Shown one piece after another: positions 27,275-36,258 of a stretch of 42,246 nt of DNA (position 1 is the first letter of the stretch; each line of letters opens with the position of its first letter). Source of the stretch: an uncultured Halieaceae bacterium. Lineage in GTDB: Bacteria > Pseudomonadota > Gammaproteobacteria > Pseudomonadales > Halieaceae. A program made the position numbers and the translations under genes. The notes under the pieces were generated by a model. It searched no databases. It was given only the letters and a program-made list of their open reading frames with translations, and was not told where the DNA came from. The stretch spans positions 1 to 42,246 of the forward strand of contig CAJXMD010000018.1 of the NCBI GenBank assembly GCA_913056165.1. Reading direction: 5' to 3'.

Positions 27275-28716
27275 GACTTCACCTCCGTCAACGGGAAAAC
27301 GACCAGCGCTTCTTCGATACCTTTGGCACTCAATTCTCGACGATCCCCGACCACCAGGGCGTTGGGTAATTTCGCGCGGGTGCTTTCAGAGATCAAAACT
27401 TCCCCCGGTCCTGCCGCGTCTTCAATACGGGAGGTAACGTTCATTGCGTGACCCACAAAGCCATATTTGGAGCGTCGCTCGCTCCCAATATTCCCCGCCA
27501 CCACCGAGCCGGTATTCAAGGCAATCGCCATCAAGAGTTCTGGGAGATCGTCCTCAAGATTGGCCTGATTGATCTCGTCCATGGCGGCCTGCATGGCAAG
27601 GGCACAGCGCAGGGCGCGCTCGGTATCGTCAGGCTGTTCTTTTGGGGCGCCGAACACCGCGAGCACCGCGTCTCCCAAAAATTCGTCGATGGTGCCGCCA
27701 TACTCGAGGATGATATCGGTCATGCGCCCCAAATAGCGGTTCAATAATGTCACCACCTTTTGTGGCGGCAGGTGCTCTACCAGCGTGGTGAAGCCGCGTA
27801 TATCCGACATCATGATAGTCACCTCGCGAAGATCGCCACCGAGGTTCAGCCCTTCAGGACTCTCAAGAATTTCTTCGACAATCTCATCCGACAAGTAGCG
27901 ACCAAAGGTGGCTCGAATGAACCGCTCTCTCCGCTCCAGCTGCTCACGATATTGATCCTCCCGATCAAACCAGCGCTTGCGCTCGATTCCTGCAGAGATG
28001 CGAGCTTGAAGCAGGACGGGGTTAAAGGGTTTTAGAAGATAGTCGTCGGCACCTGCTTCAATACAGGCGACGATTTGATCCATATCCTGCCGGCCACTAA
28101 TCATGATTACCGGTGTGGCACGGAGTCGATCATCGTTCTTGAGATGCTGAAGGACTTCGGCACCACCGATTCCCGGCATCATTAAGTCCAACAGGACCAC
28201 GTCGACCCCCATGGTCTCCAGCAGTTCAAGAGCTTCTTCGCCAGATTCGGCGGTGATTACCGTATGCCCAGCTTTGCTCAGGAGGCGCGAGACCAAATCG
28301 CGGTTTTCCGGCAGGTCATCCACCGCCAGGATAACGCCCGGATCCTGCGCCAGTTTTTGTTTTCCGGCTTTGGCCGCGGAGGTTTTTCCGATAACTGATA
28401 CTGGAGACTCGACGGCCCCAAGTAGGGGGGGGAGGGTGTTAGCGATTGAGGGATGGAGCTTTGAGGCCTCCTCGGCCAGCATTTCGCTGTAACCTCGAAC
28501 AGCGCCGATTATATTTAGACGGTCATGTTTGACTTCCCGGCCTGATTGATCTGCCAGATCGGTGAGACGCGCTAAGGCATCGAGCAGGGCGTCGAGGTCT
28601 CGTCGCTCGTCCGACGAAACAGAGACGGTGCGCCGACCCATGGCGTCTCTAAGTGGACCCGCCGCCTCCACAATTCGGGCTGCCCATTCTGCTGATGTGT
28701 CGTCTAAATCTGACAA
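27271..28716 (-). CDS. DHp-like domain + receiver + class III nucleotidyl cyclase
   Basis: 481 residues in three parts. Residues 35-105 are helical and hold KHDRLNIIGAVRGYSEML with His64, which resembles a HisKA dimerisation/phosphotransfer helix but without any ATPase domain. REC at 127-245 has Asp133/134, phosphorylation site Asp177 in LLDLMMPG and Lys229. The class III cyclase domain (about 295-440) has metal-binding Asp305 (MMSDIRGFT) and Asp349 (EFLGDAVLAVFG), plus Asn426 and Arg430 (AMNVTSRIE) for transition-state contacts. The usual purine-selecting Lys and Asp positions appear to be Glu345 and Gly419, so cAMP versus another product cannot be decided. TTG start at 28716 with GGAGGT six bases upstream. 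First gene of the three-gene operon, divergent from a Crp-family gene. Confidence 0.9.
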   Translation of the reverse strand: MSDLDDTSAEWAARIVEAAGPLRDAMGRRTVSVSSDERRDLDALLDALARLTDLADQSGREVKHDRLNIIGAVRGYSEMLAEEASKLHPSIANTLPPLLGAVESPVSVIGKTSAAKAGKQKLAQDPGVILAVDDLPENRDLVSRLLSKAGHTVITAESGEEALELLETMGVDVVLLDLMMPGIGGAEVLQHLKNDDRLRATPVIMISGRQDMDQIVACIEAGADDYLLKPFNPVLLQARISAGIERKRWFDREDQYREQLERRERFIRATFGRYLSDEIVEEILESPEGLNLGGDLREVTIMMSDIRGFTTLVEHLPPQKVVTLLNRYLGRMTDIILEYGGTIDEFLGDAVLAVFGAPKEQPDDTERALRCALAMQAAMDEINQANLEDDLPELLMAIALNTGSVVAGNIGSERRSKYGFVGHAMNVTSRIEDAAGPGEVLISESTRAKLPNALVVGDRRELSAKGIEEALVVFPLTEVKS

Positions 28717-28868
28717 GGTCGACCTCCGTCTGTGGGGAGTATAGCCGCAAAGGGGAAGGAACCGCCTACTCGATTAATGGGATCAAGAAGTCGCTATTTG
28801 GGGATAGTCGATCGGCCAATTTATGGGTAGTATCGTGGCCTTAGAAAAAAAACAGAGGCACACGGGCG

Positions 28869-29516
28869 ATGCTGGATCAAGTGGAAATATTTCACGGACT
28901 CAACGCGGAGGAACTCAAAGCTCTGGAGGCCAGCAGTACGACCCGTGCTTTTCCCAAAAATACCGTTGTTATCCACGAAAATGATCCCGCGGATTCGCTG
29001 TTCGTCATCGAAAGCGGAAAGGTCAAAGTCTATTGCTCGGACAAGAACGGCAAAGAATTCATCATGAACACGCTCTCTGCGGGCGATTACTTCGGCGAGT
29101 TGGCCCTCCTTGACGACTCCACCCGGTCTGCCTCGGTGCGCACGGTCGAGAAATGCGAATTTCGTATTGTGATGAAAGAGGACTTCAACGGGGTGCTAGA
29201 TGAACACCCGAATATCACCCGACAGCTCATCAGCAACCTGGCGGGTCGTGTTCGAAAGCTAACCGCAGATGTGAAGAGCCTCGCGCTACAGGATGTCTAT
29301 GGTCGTGTTGCCAACGTGTTAATGGATCTCTCGGAAGAGCGGGGTGACGGGACCTTGTTTATCCCCGAAAAACTTACCCAGCAGGATATTGCTGATCGGG
29401 TGGGGGCATCTCGGGAAATGGTCGCGCGGATTCTCAAAGACCTGACCATCGGCGAGTACATTCGCTTTGAAGGTCGTCACATCATTATTAATACGCGGCT
29501 ACCCGCCAAGTATTAA
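28869..29516 (+). CDS. Crp/Fnr family transcriptional regulator
   Basis: 215 residues. The cyclic-nucleotide-binding fold (about 8-120) has the phosphate-binding cassette FGELALLDDSTRSASV, with Glu77 and Arg86-Ser87-Ala88 at the places that contact the ribose and phosphate of cAMP in CRP. A long dimer helix (about 112-140) leads to a winged helix with recognition region LTQQDIADRVGASREMVARIL (169-189). There is no Fnr-type N-terminal cysteine cluster. The residues allow cAMP or cGMP binding but do not prove it. It is divergent from the class III cyclase gene across 152 bases, a plausible source of its ligand. Confidence 0.93.
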   Translation: MLDQVEIFHGLNAEELKALEASSTTRAFPKNTVVIHENDPADSLFVIESGKVKVYCSDKNGKEFIMNTLSAGDYFGELALLDDSTRSASVRTVEKCEFRIVMKEDFNGVLDEHPNITRQLISNLAGRVRKLTADVKSLALQDVYGRVANVLMDLSEERGDGTLFIPEKLTQQDIADRVGASREMVARILKDLTIGEYIRFEGRHIIINTRLPAKY

Positions 29517-29553
29517 GACTTTCGGTCTGCGCTGGCAGGCGATAACAGCTTAA

Positions 29554-30915
29554 TTATCCGGTCGAGTCTATGGATTCGTTGACTTGGGTGACTGTGCCTT
29601 CAACGCTACCGCGATGTAGACGCACATGGAGGGTGTCTCCCATTTGGACATCCCCCGCCTCGCGCAAGATAGCGCCATCGCCTGTATTCACGATCGCGTA
29701 ACCCCGGGCCAAGGTATTTTCGGGCCCAAGTGACTCTAGAAGACGCAATGCCTGCTGCAGATCAGTCCGCTCTGACATCAGTCGGCGATTAATCTTCTCA
29801 GCGAGGTCTCTTTTGCCCTCCAACAACGTATCCCGCGCCCGGCCCAGCGCTGCTTTTGGGTGGTGACTCTTGAGCTGTCGGGTCAAACCTTCGAGCAGAA
29901 GATGGTTTTTGTCGAGACGCCCCTGCACCAGTCGCTTTAGGTTTTTTTCTTGGGTGCGGATGGTGTCCAGTTGCATCGCCAGCTGCTTGCCTGGATGCCT
30001 GAGTCGTGCCCTGAGATGATCGAGGCGTTCTCGCTGCTGGCTTATTCGCCGCTTCAGCGCCTGATCCAGCTGCAGATGCATCCTGTCCAGGCGCTGAAAC
30101 CATTCCTCTTGATCAAGGCTTACCAACTCCGCGGCGGCGCTCGGAGTCGCCGCGCGTTGATCAGCGACAAAATCGGCAATACTGAAATCAACCTCATGGC
30201 CCACTGCGGATACTATCGGTAGCGCGCTCGCGGCTATAGCTCGAGCTACCACCTCTTCATTAAAGGCCCACAGATCTTCTAGCGAGCCACCTCCGCGACC
30301 AACAATCAAGACGTCGAGGGATATCGTCTTTTTCGCGATTCGATTTGCTTGTTGAATCGCTGTGACGATCGCCGCGGGAGCCTCGACTCCCTGCACAGGA
30401 ACAGGAAATAAATAAACCTCCGTCATGGGGCTTCGCCGCTCAAGTACCGACAGGATGTCGTGGAGCGCAGCGCCCGATGCAGAGGTTATAACGCCCACGC
30501 TTCGCGCCGAATCAGGCACTGTCTGTTTTCGGTCCCGCTCAAATAGCCCTTCCGCTTGCAAGCGCGTTTTTAATTTTTCGAAGGCGAGCTGAAGTGCTCC
30601 TTCCCCAGCTGGCTCGATGTGTTGGACGATGAGCTGAAATTCGCCGCGGTTTTCGTACAGGGAGACCCGGGCGCGAATGCGCACGCTATCGCCCTTGCCC
30701 GGTCGGAATTTCAGCTTGGCATTGGCGCCTTTGAACATCGCGCAGCGGACCTGGGCCGAGGTGTCCTTCAGGGTGAAGTACCAGTGTCCCGAGCTCGCTG
30801 CGGTGAAATCACCGATTTCCCCCTCAACCCGGACAAAGTCAAAATGGCTCTCAAGCAGCATTTTGGCCTGATGGTTGAGTTCGCTGACGGAAAAAGCGGG
30901 CTGGTCCGGTAGCAA
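29554..30915 (-). CDS. xseA: exodeoxyribonuclease VII large subunit
   Basis: 453 residues. N-terminal OB-fold (about 1-100: [46 protein letters not shown]), then the catalytic part with [37 protein letters not shown] and [28 protein letters not shown], then a long helical region (about 270-400). It degrades ssDNA in both directions together with XseB, which is not in this window. TTG start at 30915 with GAGGA a few bases upstream. Divergent from guaB, a common arrangement. Confidence 0.96.
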   Translation of the reverse strand: MLPDQPAFSVSELNHQAKMLLESHFDFVRVEGEIGDFTAASSGHWYFTLKDTSAQVRCAMFKGANAKLKFRPGKGDSVRIRARVSLYENRGEFQLIVQHIEPAGEGALQLAFEKLKTRLQAEGLFERDRKQTVPDSARSVGVITSASGAALHDILSVLERRSPMTEVYLFPVPVQGVEAPAAIVTAIQQANRIAKKTISLDVLIVGRGGGSLEDLWAFNEEVVARAIAASALPIVSAVGHEVDFSIADFVADQRAATPSAAAELVSLDQEEWFQRLDRMHLQLDQALKRRISQQRERLDHLRARLRHPGKQLAMQLDTIRTQEKNLKRLVQGRLDKNHLLLEGLTRQLKSHHPKAALGRARDTLLEGKRDLAEKINRRLMSERTDLQQALRLLESLGPENTLARGYAIVNTGDGAILREAGDVQMGDTLHVRLHRGSVEGTVTQVNESIDSTG

Positions 30916-30933
30916 GGGGTCCTCGGGGAGTTA

Positions 30934-30963
30934 TTTACCGCGTTTGTCGGGAAACGGTATAAT
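30934..30963 (+). promoter_or_regulatory. promoter of guaB (sigma-70)
   Basis: A perfect TATAAT (30958-30963) lies 18 bases after TTTACC (30934-30939), about 50 bases before the guaB start and just beyond the start of the divergent xseA gene. Confidence 0.65.
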
Positions 30964-31012
30964 AGCTCGTTTTCCAGCCCCAATCTCGGCGCTGGGTGAA
31001 CCCGAGGCCATT

Positions 31013-32482
31013 ATGCTGCGAATCGCACAGGAAGCCCTTACATTCGACGACGTACTGCTGCAGCCCGGTTACTCTGAGGTAACTGCCAAAGACGTCTCCC
31101 TCGCCACGCGCCTAACCCGTAACATCACTATGAATCTGCCTCTTGTGTCTGCAGCCATGGACACGGTGACCGAATCGCGCCTTGCCATTGCGCTGGCTCA
31201 AGAGGGTGGTATCGGCATCATTCACAAGAATATGACGGTAGCCGAGCAAACCGAGCAAGTCCGTCGTGTGAAGAAGTTCGAGAGTGGGGTAGTGAAGGAC
31301 CCCATTACGATTCAGGAAAACGAATCTATCCAAACCCTGTATGAGCTGACCCGTGCCAATGGTATTTCGGGCGTGCCGGTGCTGCGAGGATCTGATCTCG
31401 TCGGTATCGTGACCCGACGGGATGTGCGCTTCGAAACCGACATGACCCAGCCAGTTTCAGCCATCATGACCCCCAAGGATCGACTAGTAACAGTCTCCGA
31501 GGGAGCGCCCTCCGATGAGGTGCAGCGTCTACTCCATCAGCACCGCATTGAGAAGATCTTGGTGGTGAACGACAACTTTGATTTGTGCGGCATGATCACG
31601 GTCAAGGATTTTGATAAAGCCGAGAGCTTTCCCTTTGCCTGCAAAGACAGCTTCGGTCGATTGCGGGTGGGTGCGTCGGTGGGCACCAGTCCCGACACCG
31701 ATGAGCGGGTTGAGGCGTTGATTCGTGCAGGGGTCGATGTGTTGGTCGTGGATACGGCCCATGGTCACTCGCTAAATGTCATTGAGCGAGTTCGGCGTAT
31801 CAAGAGTGACTATCCAGGGGTTGACGTCATTGGCGGCAACATCGCGACCGGTGAGGCCGCGCTGGCTCTGTATGAAGCAGGTGCCGATGGCGTGAAAGTG
31901 GGGATTGGTCCCGGCTCCATTTGCACCACGCGGGTTGTAACAGGGACCGGTGTGCCACAAATTACGGCAATCTCGAATGTCGTTGAAGCGGTAGGGGATA
32001 AGGGTATCCCGGTCATTGCCGATGGTGGCATCCGCTTCTCGGGTGATGTCGCGAAAGCCATCGTTGCCGGCGCCCACGCCGTCATGATGGGGTCGATGTT
32101 CGCGGGCACTGAGGAGGCGCCTGGCGAGGTTGAGCTGTATCAGGGCCGCACATACAAAGCCTATCGCGGCATGGGTTCTATTGGTGCCATGGCACAAAAG
32201 CAGGGCTCTTCCGACCGTTATTTTCAGGACGCCAGTGTGGGTCAGGAGAAGTTAGTTCCCGAGGGGATCGAGGGTCGAGTGCCTTACAAGGGACCGGTGT
32301 CAGCGATTATTCATCAGCTAATGGGTGGTGTTCGGTCTGCCATGGGATATGCGGGCTGTCCTGATATTGAGCAGATGCGGACCAAGCCGAGTTTCGTTCG
32401 GGTCACCGCCGCAGGTATGTCAGAGTCGCACGTACACGATGTATCGATCACCAAGGAAGCGCCTAATTACCCCGTTCGCTGA
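31013..32482 (+). CDS. guaB: inosine-5'-monophosphate dehydrogenase
   Basis: 489 residues from ATG 31013 (GAGG upstream; matches the usual [21 protein letters not shown] start). It oxidises IMP to XMP with NAD, the first committed step to GMP. Two CBS domains (about 95-205) are inserted in the barrel. Catalytic Cys304 lies in [20 protein letters not shown]; the flap and K+ regions include [15 protein letters not shown] and [10 protein letters not shown]. 23 bases before guaA, clearly an operon. Confidence 0.98.
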   Translation: MLRIAQEALTFDDVLLQPGYSEVTAKDVSLATRLTRNITMNLPLVSAAMDTVTESRLAIALAQEGGIGIIHKNMTVAEQTEQVRRVKKFESGVVKDPITIQENESIQTLYELTRANGISGVPVLRGSDLVGIVTRRDVRFETDMTQPVSAIMTPKDRLVTVSEGAPSDEVQRLLHQHRIEKILVVNDNFDLCGMITVKDFDKAESFPFACKDSFGRLRVGASVGTSPDTDERVEALIRAGVDVLVVDTAHGHSLNVIERVRRIKSDYPGVDVIGGNIATGEAALALYEAGADGVKVGIGPGSICTTRVVTGTGVPQITAISNVVEAVGDKGIPVIADGGIRFSGDVAKAIVAGAHAVMMGSMFAGTEEAPGEVELYQGRTYKAYRGMGSIGAMAQKQGSSDRYFQDASVGQEKLVPEGIEGRVPYKGPVSAIIHQLMGGVRSAMGYAGCPDIEQMRTKPSFVRVTAAGMSESHVHDVSITKEAPNYPVR

Positions 32483-32505
32483 CCGGTACTGACACCGAGG
32501 CTACT

Positions 32506-34083
32506 GTGACCACTGATATTCACCAGCATCGAATCCTCATCCTGGATTTTGGTTCTCAATATACCCAGCTTATCGCCCGCCGCGTGCGGGAGGTCGGTGT
32601 TTTCAGCGAAATACACGCCTGGGATATGGATGAGGCCGCCATTCGCGAATTCAAGCCCAGCGGCATTATCCTATCCGGTGGCCCTGAATCGGTAACGGCA
32701 CCGAATTCACCTCGGGCCCCCGACGTTGTTTTTTCACTTGATGTTCCCGTTCTTGGCATTTGTTATGGCATGCAGACTATGGCGGTGCAAATGGGTGGCA
32801 CGGTTGAGGGGTCTGACACCTCCGAGTTTGGCTATGCCCAGATTCGTAGAACCCTGGAAGGCGGGTTGTTGCACGATATCAGCGATCACATTGATGGCGC
32901 TGGTCAGATGCTACTCGATGTCTGGATGAGCCACGGGGACAAGGTGGTGACGCTGCCCCCCGAGTTCCGCCTTATTGCCGAGACCGATAGCTGCCCTATA
33001 GCGGGCATGGCCCATCGGGAGCAGCCTTGGTTTGGCATCCAGTTTCACCCCGAAGTAACCCACACACTGCAGGGGCAGCGAATCTTCGAGCATTTTGTTC
33101 TGGAGATATGCGGCTGCGAAGCCCTGTGGACCCCCGCAAATATTGTCGAGGACGCGATTCGACGCGTACGGGAACAGGTGGGTAGCGACCGGGTGTTGTT
33201 AGGTCTCTCTGGGGGCGTCGATTCCTCGGTGGTGGCAGCCCTGTTGCACCGGGCAATCGGTGACCAACTGACCTGTGTGTTTGTGGATAACGGCTTGCTT
33301 CGCCTGAATGAGGGCGATCAGGTCATGGACATGTTCGCCAAGAATATGGGCGTCCGTGTTATTCGTGCCGATGCCGAGGAACGGTTTTTAAGCAAGCTCG
33401 CAGGTGTTGCTGATCCAGAGGCTAAACGAAAAATAATCGGCAACACCTTCATCGATGTATTTGACGAGGAGGCCACCAAGATCACCGATGTGAAGTGGTT
33501 GGCTCAGGGCACCATTTATCCGGATGTCATTGAATCTGCCGGCGCAAAAACCGGCAAAGCCCACGTCATTAAGTCCCATCACAATGTCGGTGGTTTGCCC
33601 GACGACATGGCCCTCGAACTGGTCGAGCCCCTGAGGGAATTATTCAAAGACGAGGTGCGTCGACTGGGTCTTGAACTGGGTTTGCCCCGCGACATGGTTT
33701 TCCGTCATCCGTTCCCGGGCCCTGGTTTGGGCGTTCGTATTCTGGGAGAGGTTAAGAAGGAGTACGCCGATTTATTACGGGAAGCCGACGCTATTTTTAT
33801 TGAAGAATTGCATCGTTCTGGGTGGTACGAAAAAACCAGCCAGGCTTTTGCGGTCTTTTTGCCGGTGAAATCCGTTGGGGTCGTTGGCGATGGACGTCGC
33901 TATGAATGGGTAATCGCGATTCGCGCGGTGCAAACCATCGACTTCATGACCGCCCGCTGGGCGCATCTGCCCTATGAATTGCTTGAGACGGTATCCAACC
34001 GCATTATCAACGAAATCTCTGGCATTTCCCGTGTCACCTACGATATTTCAGGCAAGCCGCCCGCTACGATTGAGTGGGAGTAG
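32506..34083 (+). CDS. guaA: GMP synthase (glutamine-hydrolysing)
   Basis: 525 residues (E. coli 525). Makes GMP from XMP, ATP and glutamine. Class I glutaminase triad Cys86 (GICYGMQ), His181 and Glu183 (FHPEVTHT); ATP-pyrophosphatase P-loop [16 protein letters not shown]; dimer-domain end with IEWE. GTG start at 32506 with GAGG five bases upstream. The 3' end of guaA is a known target of some genomic islands; the AT-rich region after it fits such a past event, but no integrase is seen here. Confidence 0.98.
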   Translation: MTTDIHQHRILILDFGSQYTQLIARRVREVGVFSEIHAWDMDEAAIREFKPSGIILSGGPESVTAPNSPRAPDVVFSLDVPVLGICYGMQTMAVQMGGTVEGSDTSEFGYAQIRRTLEGGLLHDISDHIDGAGQMLLDVWMSHGDKVVTLPPEFRLIAETDSCPIAGMAHREQPWFGIQFHPEVTHTLQGQRIFEHFVLEICGCEALWTPANIVEDAIRRVREQVGSDRVLLGLSGGVDSSVVAALLHRAIGDQLTCVFVDNGLLRLNEGDQVMDMFAKNMGVRVIRADAEERFLSKLAGVADPEAKRKIIGNTFIDVFDEEATKITDVKWLAQGTIYPDVIESAGAKTGKAHVIKSHHNVGGLPDDMALELVEPLRELFKDEVRRLGLELGLPRDMVFRHPFPGPGLGVRILGEVKKEYADLLREADAIFIEELHRSGWYEKTSQAFAVFLPVKSVGVVGDGRRYEWVIAIRAVQTIDFMTARWAHLPYELLETVSNRIINEISGISRVTYDISGKPPATIEWE

Positions 34084-34122
34084 TGACATGGGCTGTAAGC
34101 CGCGTAGTTGCTGACTTTTACC

Positions 34123-34182
34123 ACTTGTAAACTACTTGAAAACACCCTTTTTTGAGTGGTTTTTGTAAACAAACTTGTAAAC
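34123..34182. repeat. three TTGTAAAC direct repeats after guaA
   Basis: ACTTGTAAAC occurs at 34123-34132 and 34173-34182, and TTTTGTAAAC at 34161-34170, all on the plus strand in the gap between guaA and the PaiB-like gene. They could be protein-binding arms left from an integrated element, or operator sites. Nothing in the window proves either. Confidence 0.45.
34139..34166 (+). terminator. candidate guaA terminator
   Basis: AAAACAC (34139-34145, approximate) can pair with GTGGTTTT (one bulged G) around a loop of about ten bases, ending in a T run. Alternatively ACCACT (34120-34125) pairs with AGTGGT (34155-34160). Either way it is a modest, AT-rich hairpin. Confidence 0.4.
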
Positions 34183-34232
34183 ACGTGCCACTACTGAAAA
34201 TCGTAGGTACGTATCAAAATCAGCGCAAATAT

Positions 34233-34856
34233 ATGTATATACCACCGCAATTTGAAGAAGTGAGAGAGTCGGAAATTCTTAAAATTATTGAGAACTTTCC
34301 GTTAGCAGTACTTGTCTGCAACAATGATGGCGACTTGATTGCTAACCATATTCCACTATTTCGTCACAGTCCAAGTACCTACTTGGGGCATATCGCTAAA
34401 GCAAACCAACTCCACAATATCTTTCCTAACGGAGCAGATGCGCTTGCTATCTTTTCTTCAGAGAACTCCTACGTATCTCCTAATTGGTATCCAACAAAGG
34501 TTGACACTCATCGTCATGTTCCAACTTGGAATTATCAAGTTGTGCATATGGAAGGAAGGTTATCTTTCGATTACTCAAATAAATCGAAACTCCGAGTAGT
34601 GGGCTCTTTAACAAAACTATATGAGAGATTACATTTTGGGGATGCAGAGTGGAAAATTTCAGATGCGCCGAAAGACTTTATGGAGCAAATGTTGGATTCA
34701 ATCGTTGCCCTTAAATTTGATGTTAAGTCAGTCGTTGCAAAGAGTAAATTGAGTCAAAATAGAGAATTGCAAGACTTCAATTCAGTGAAGAAAAATATGC
34801 AAGAACAGAATAGAATGCATCTATTCAATGCAATGGTTGGTATTGAGAAAGAATGA
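34233..34856 (+). CDS. PaiB-type FMN-binding negative transcriptional regulator
   Basis: 207 residues from the ATG at 34233, which gives the family start MYIPPQFEE (PaiB: MYIPKHF); an earlier reading from 34152 would add 27 residues with no family support. Typical blocks are NFPLAVLVCNNDGDLIANHIPLF, GHIAKANQ, YVSPNWYPTK and HVPTWNYQVVHMEG. Members have a split-barrel FMN-binding fold and are annotated as regulators or heme/FMN-binding proteins of protease and sporulation control in Bacillus; the role here is unknown. The gene is visibly AT-rich, with many AAA, AAT and TTA codons, unlike guaBA on one side and the DUF1214 gene on the other, which suggests recent acquisition. Confidence 0.88.
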   Translation: MYIPPQFEEVRESEILKIIENFPLAVLVCNNDGDLIANHIPLFRHSPSTYLGHIAKANQLHNIFPNGADALAIFSSENSYVSPNWYPTKVDTHRHVPTWNYQVVHMEGRLSFDYSNKSKLRVVGSLTKLYERLHFGDAEWKISDAPKDFMEQMLDSIVALKFDVKSVVAKSKLSQNRELQDFNSVKKNMQEQNRMHLFNAMVGIEKE

Positions 34857-35038
34857 AAACATTGACTGAAGCCAATACGGTGCGCCATCGCAGGGTTATC
34901 TAGGCGCAAGAGCGCAAGAGTGGATGGGGGGAGGTAAGGCGCTTTTGGGCTCGCTACGAAGTGTGGATTGATTCTCCCCTTTCTGGGCTCCGCTGTAAAT
35001 TAATCCTAGTGAAATATCGAATGCAGATGACAATTGTC

Positions 35039-36124
35039 TTATGTGCTGACGTCTGAGTGATTGATGACGCGCGCAGTCGGGTTTACTGGGTCCTTGCAGC
35101 CAACCCATCTGAAACAGAGGGTACCCTCTACGTGGCCCCCAGTGCTTAGCCAGTTTTCATGTCCGGTGTCTTTCACCGCGATGTGAATATCCACAGAACC
35201 ATCAGCGTTGACAGTCGCCGTGTGTCGGTTGATTGCAATCTTGTGGTATCGGTAGTCGAGAGACTCCATCCAGTAGTTATCGACTTGAAGGTTCCAGGTT
35301 TGGCATTCGGGGATAGAGGGAAGCGTAATGACCATGACCTCATCTGAGCTCAGTCGAAAATGACCGTGGTAATAGATGATGTTTGGGTCACCACCCACTG
35401 CGTGGCAAAAGGCTTGATCTGCTAGAGGGAGGCTGTTTGGGGTTTCCCTGATATCTTTGCTCCACTGGGAAAATAATCCAATGGTGTTCTGATAGAAAGC
35501 AATGGCCTTGTCGAAATTGGCTTTAATTTTTTCCCTGCTCAAAGGCTCAGGGACAACGGATTGATCGACCCGCTTAATGTGTATCTCAGCGGGAACTTCC
35601 ACCTGACGATCAAGGAATGTTTGGCGGATCAAAAGCGATTCTGAATCTTTATCCATTGGTAGCCAATTGCCTGGCTGCTCATGGGCGCTCAATAGAACTT
35701 CGAAGTTGCCGTCAGAATCAGTTTTCAGTTTGTTACTATCCAGAAAGCCTGTTTCGATTTGCTTGAAATTCTCCGCATAACTGCCCTTGCTAGTGGCCAT
35801 GCTAATATAGTCGACTGTGCCCCGATTACCCGTAAGTAAGTAGTCAAATCGTCCGTCTATGACGGCTTTCTCGTAGATGTTGTCGGGATTATCGGCGCCC
35901 AATTTGATCGTCTCGTGAGCGGGTTTGTAGAGCACGGGAAACGCCGAATCATTAAACTCGACGTACCATTCGAGCGCGGCACGGGCTATTCTTGAGAGAT
36001 AACGAAGACCCTCAGCCTGACTTTGCTCGTCCTGAGGAACGTGGCCTTTTGTTAGTTCTTGCCCAGCAGCTTTGAGTGTGTCGCAAAATTCGCCCCACTT
36101 TAAAGCTATATCATCCTCTGCCAT
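35039..36124 (-). CDS. DUF1214 domain-containing protein
   Basis: 361 residues from the ATG at 36124, which sits seven bases after AAGGA; an ATG two codons earlier is too close to that site. There is no signal peptide. The N-terminal half is mostly helical. The C-terminal half contains ALLSAHEQPGN-like text (VLLSAHEQPGNWLPMDKDS), PNIIYYHGHFRLSSDEVMVI, WNLQVDNYWMESLDYR and NADGSVDIHIAVKDTG.ENWLSTGGHVEGT, which is the DUF1214 pattern (COG5361-related). Biochemical function is unknown; such genes are common in marine gammaproteobacteria and actinobacteria with lipid or steroid metabolism. Stands alone between the PaiB-like gene and the racemase gene. Confidence 0.87.
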   Translation of the reverse strand: MAEDDIALKWGEFCDTLKAAGQELTKGHVPQDEQSQAEGLRYLSRIARAALEWYVEFNDSAFPVLYKPAHETIKLGADNPDNIYEKAVIDGRFDYLLTGNRGTVDYISMATSKGSYAENFKQIETGFLDSNKLKTDSDGNFEVLLSAHEQPGNWLPMDKDSESLLIRQTFLDRQVEVPAEIHIKRVDQSVVPEPLSREKIKANFDKAIAFYQNTIGLFSQWSKDIRETPNSLPLADQAFCHAVGGDPNIIYYHGHFRLSSDEVMVITLPSIPECQTWNLQVDNYWMESLDYRYHKIAINRHTATVNADGSVDIHIAVKDTGHENWLSTGGHVEGTLCFRWVGCKDPVNPTARVINHSDVST

Positions 36125-36258
36125 GAGCATTTCCTTGCTGTTCGGTGGTTAGACGAAGTTTACTACCAATCTGCTCAAGTGCAGCCGCGGTACCTTAACA
36201 CCCAGCTTTAACATGGAAAAAGCTCAGCCGCACCCTAATGTGAGCAAGAGATTTCCTT

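Noticed and set aside
30875-31012. Upstream extension of guaB
   Set aside because: It covers the promoter and the start of xseA; the family start and ribosome site are at 31013.
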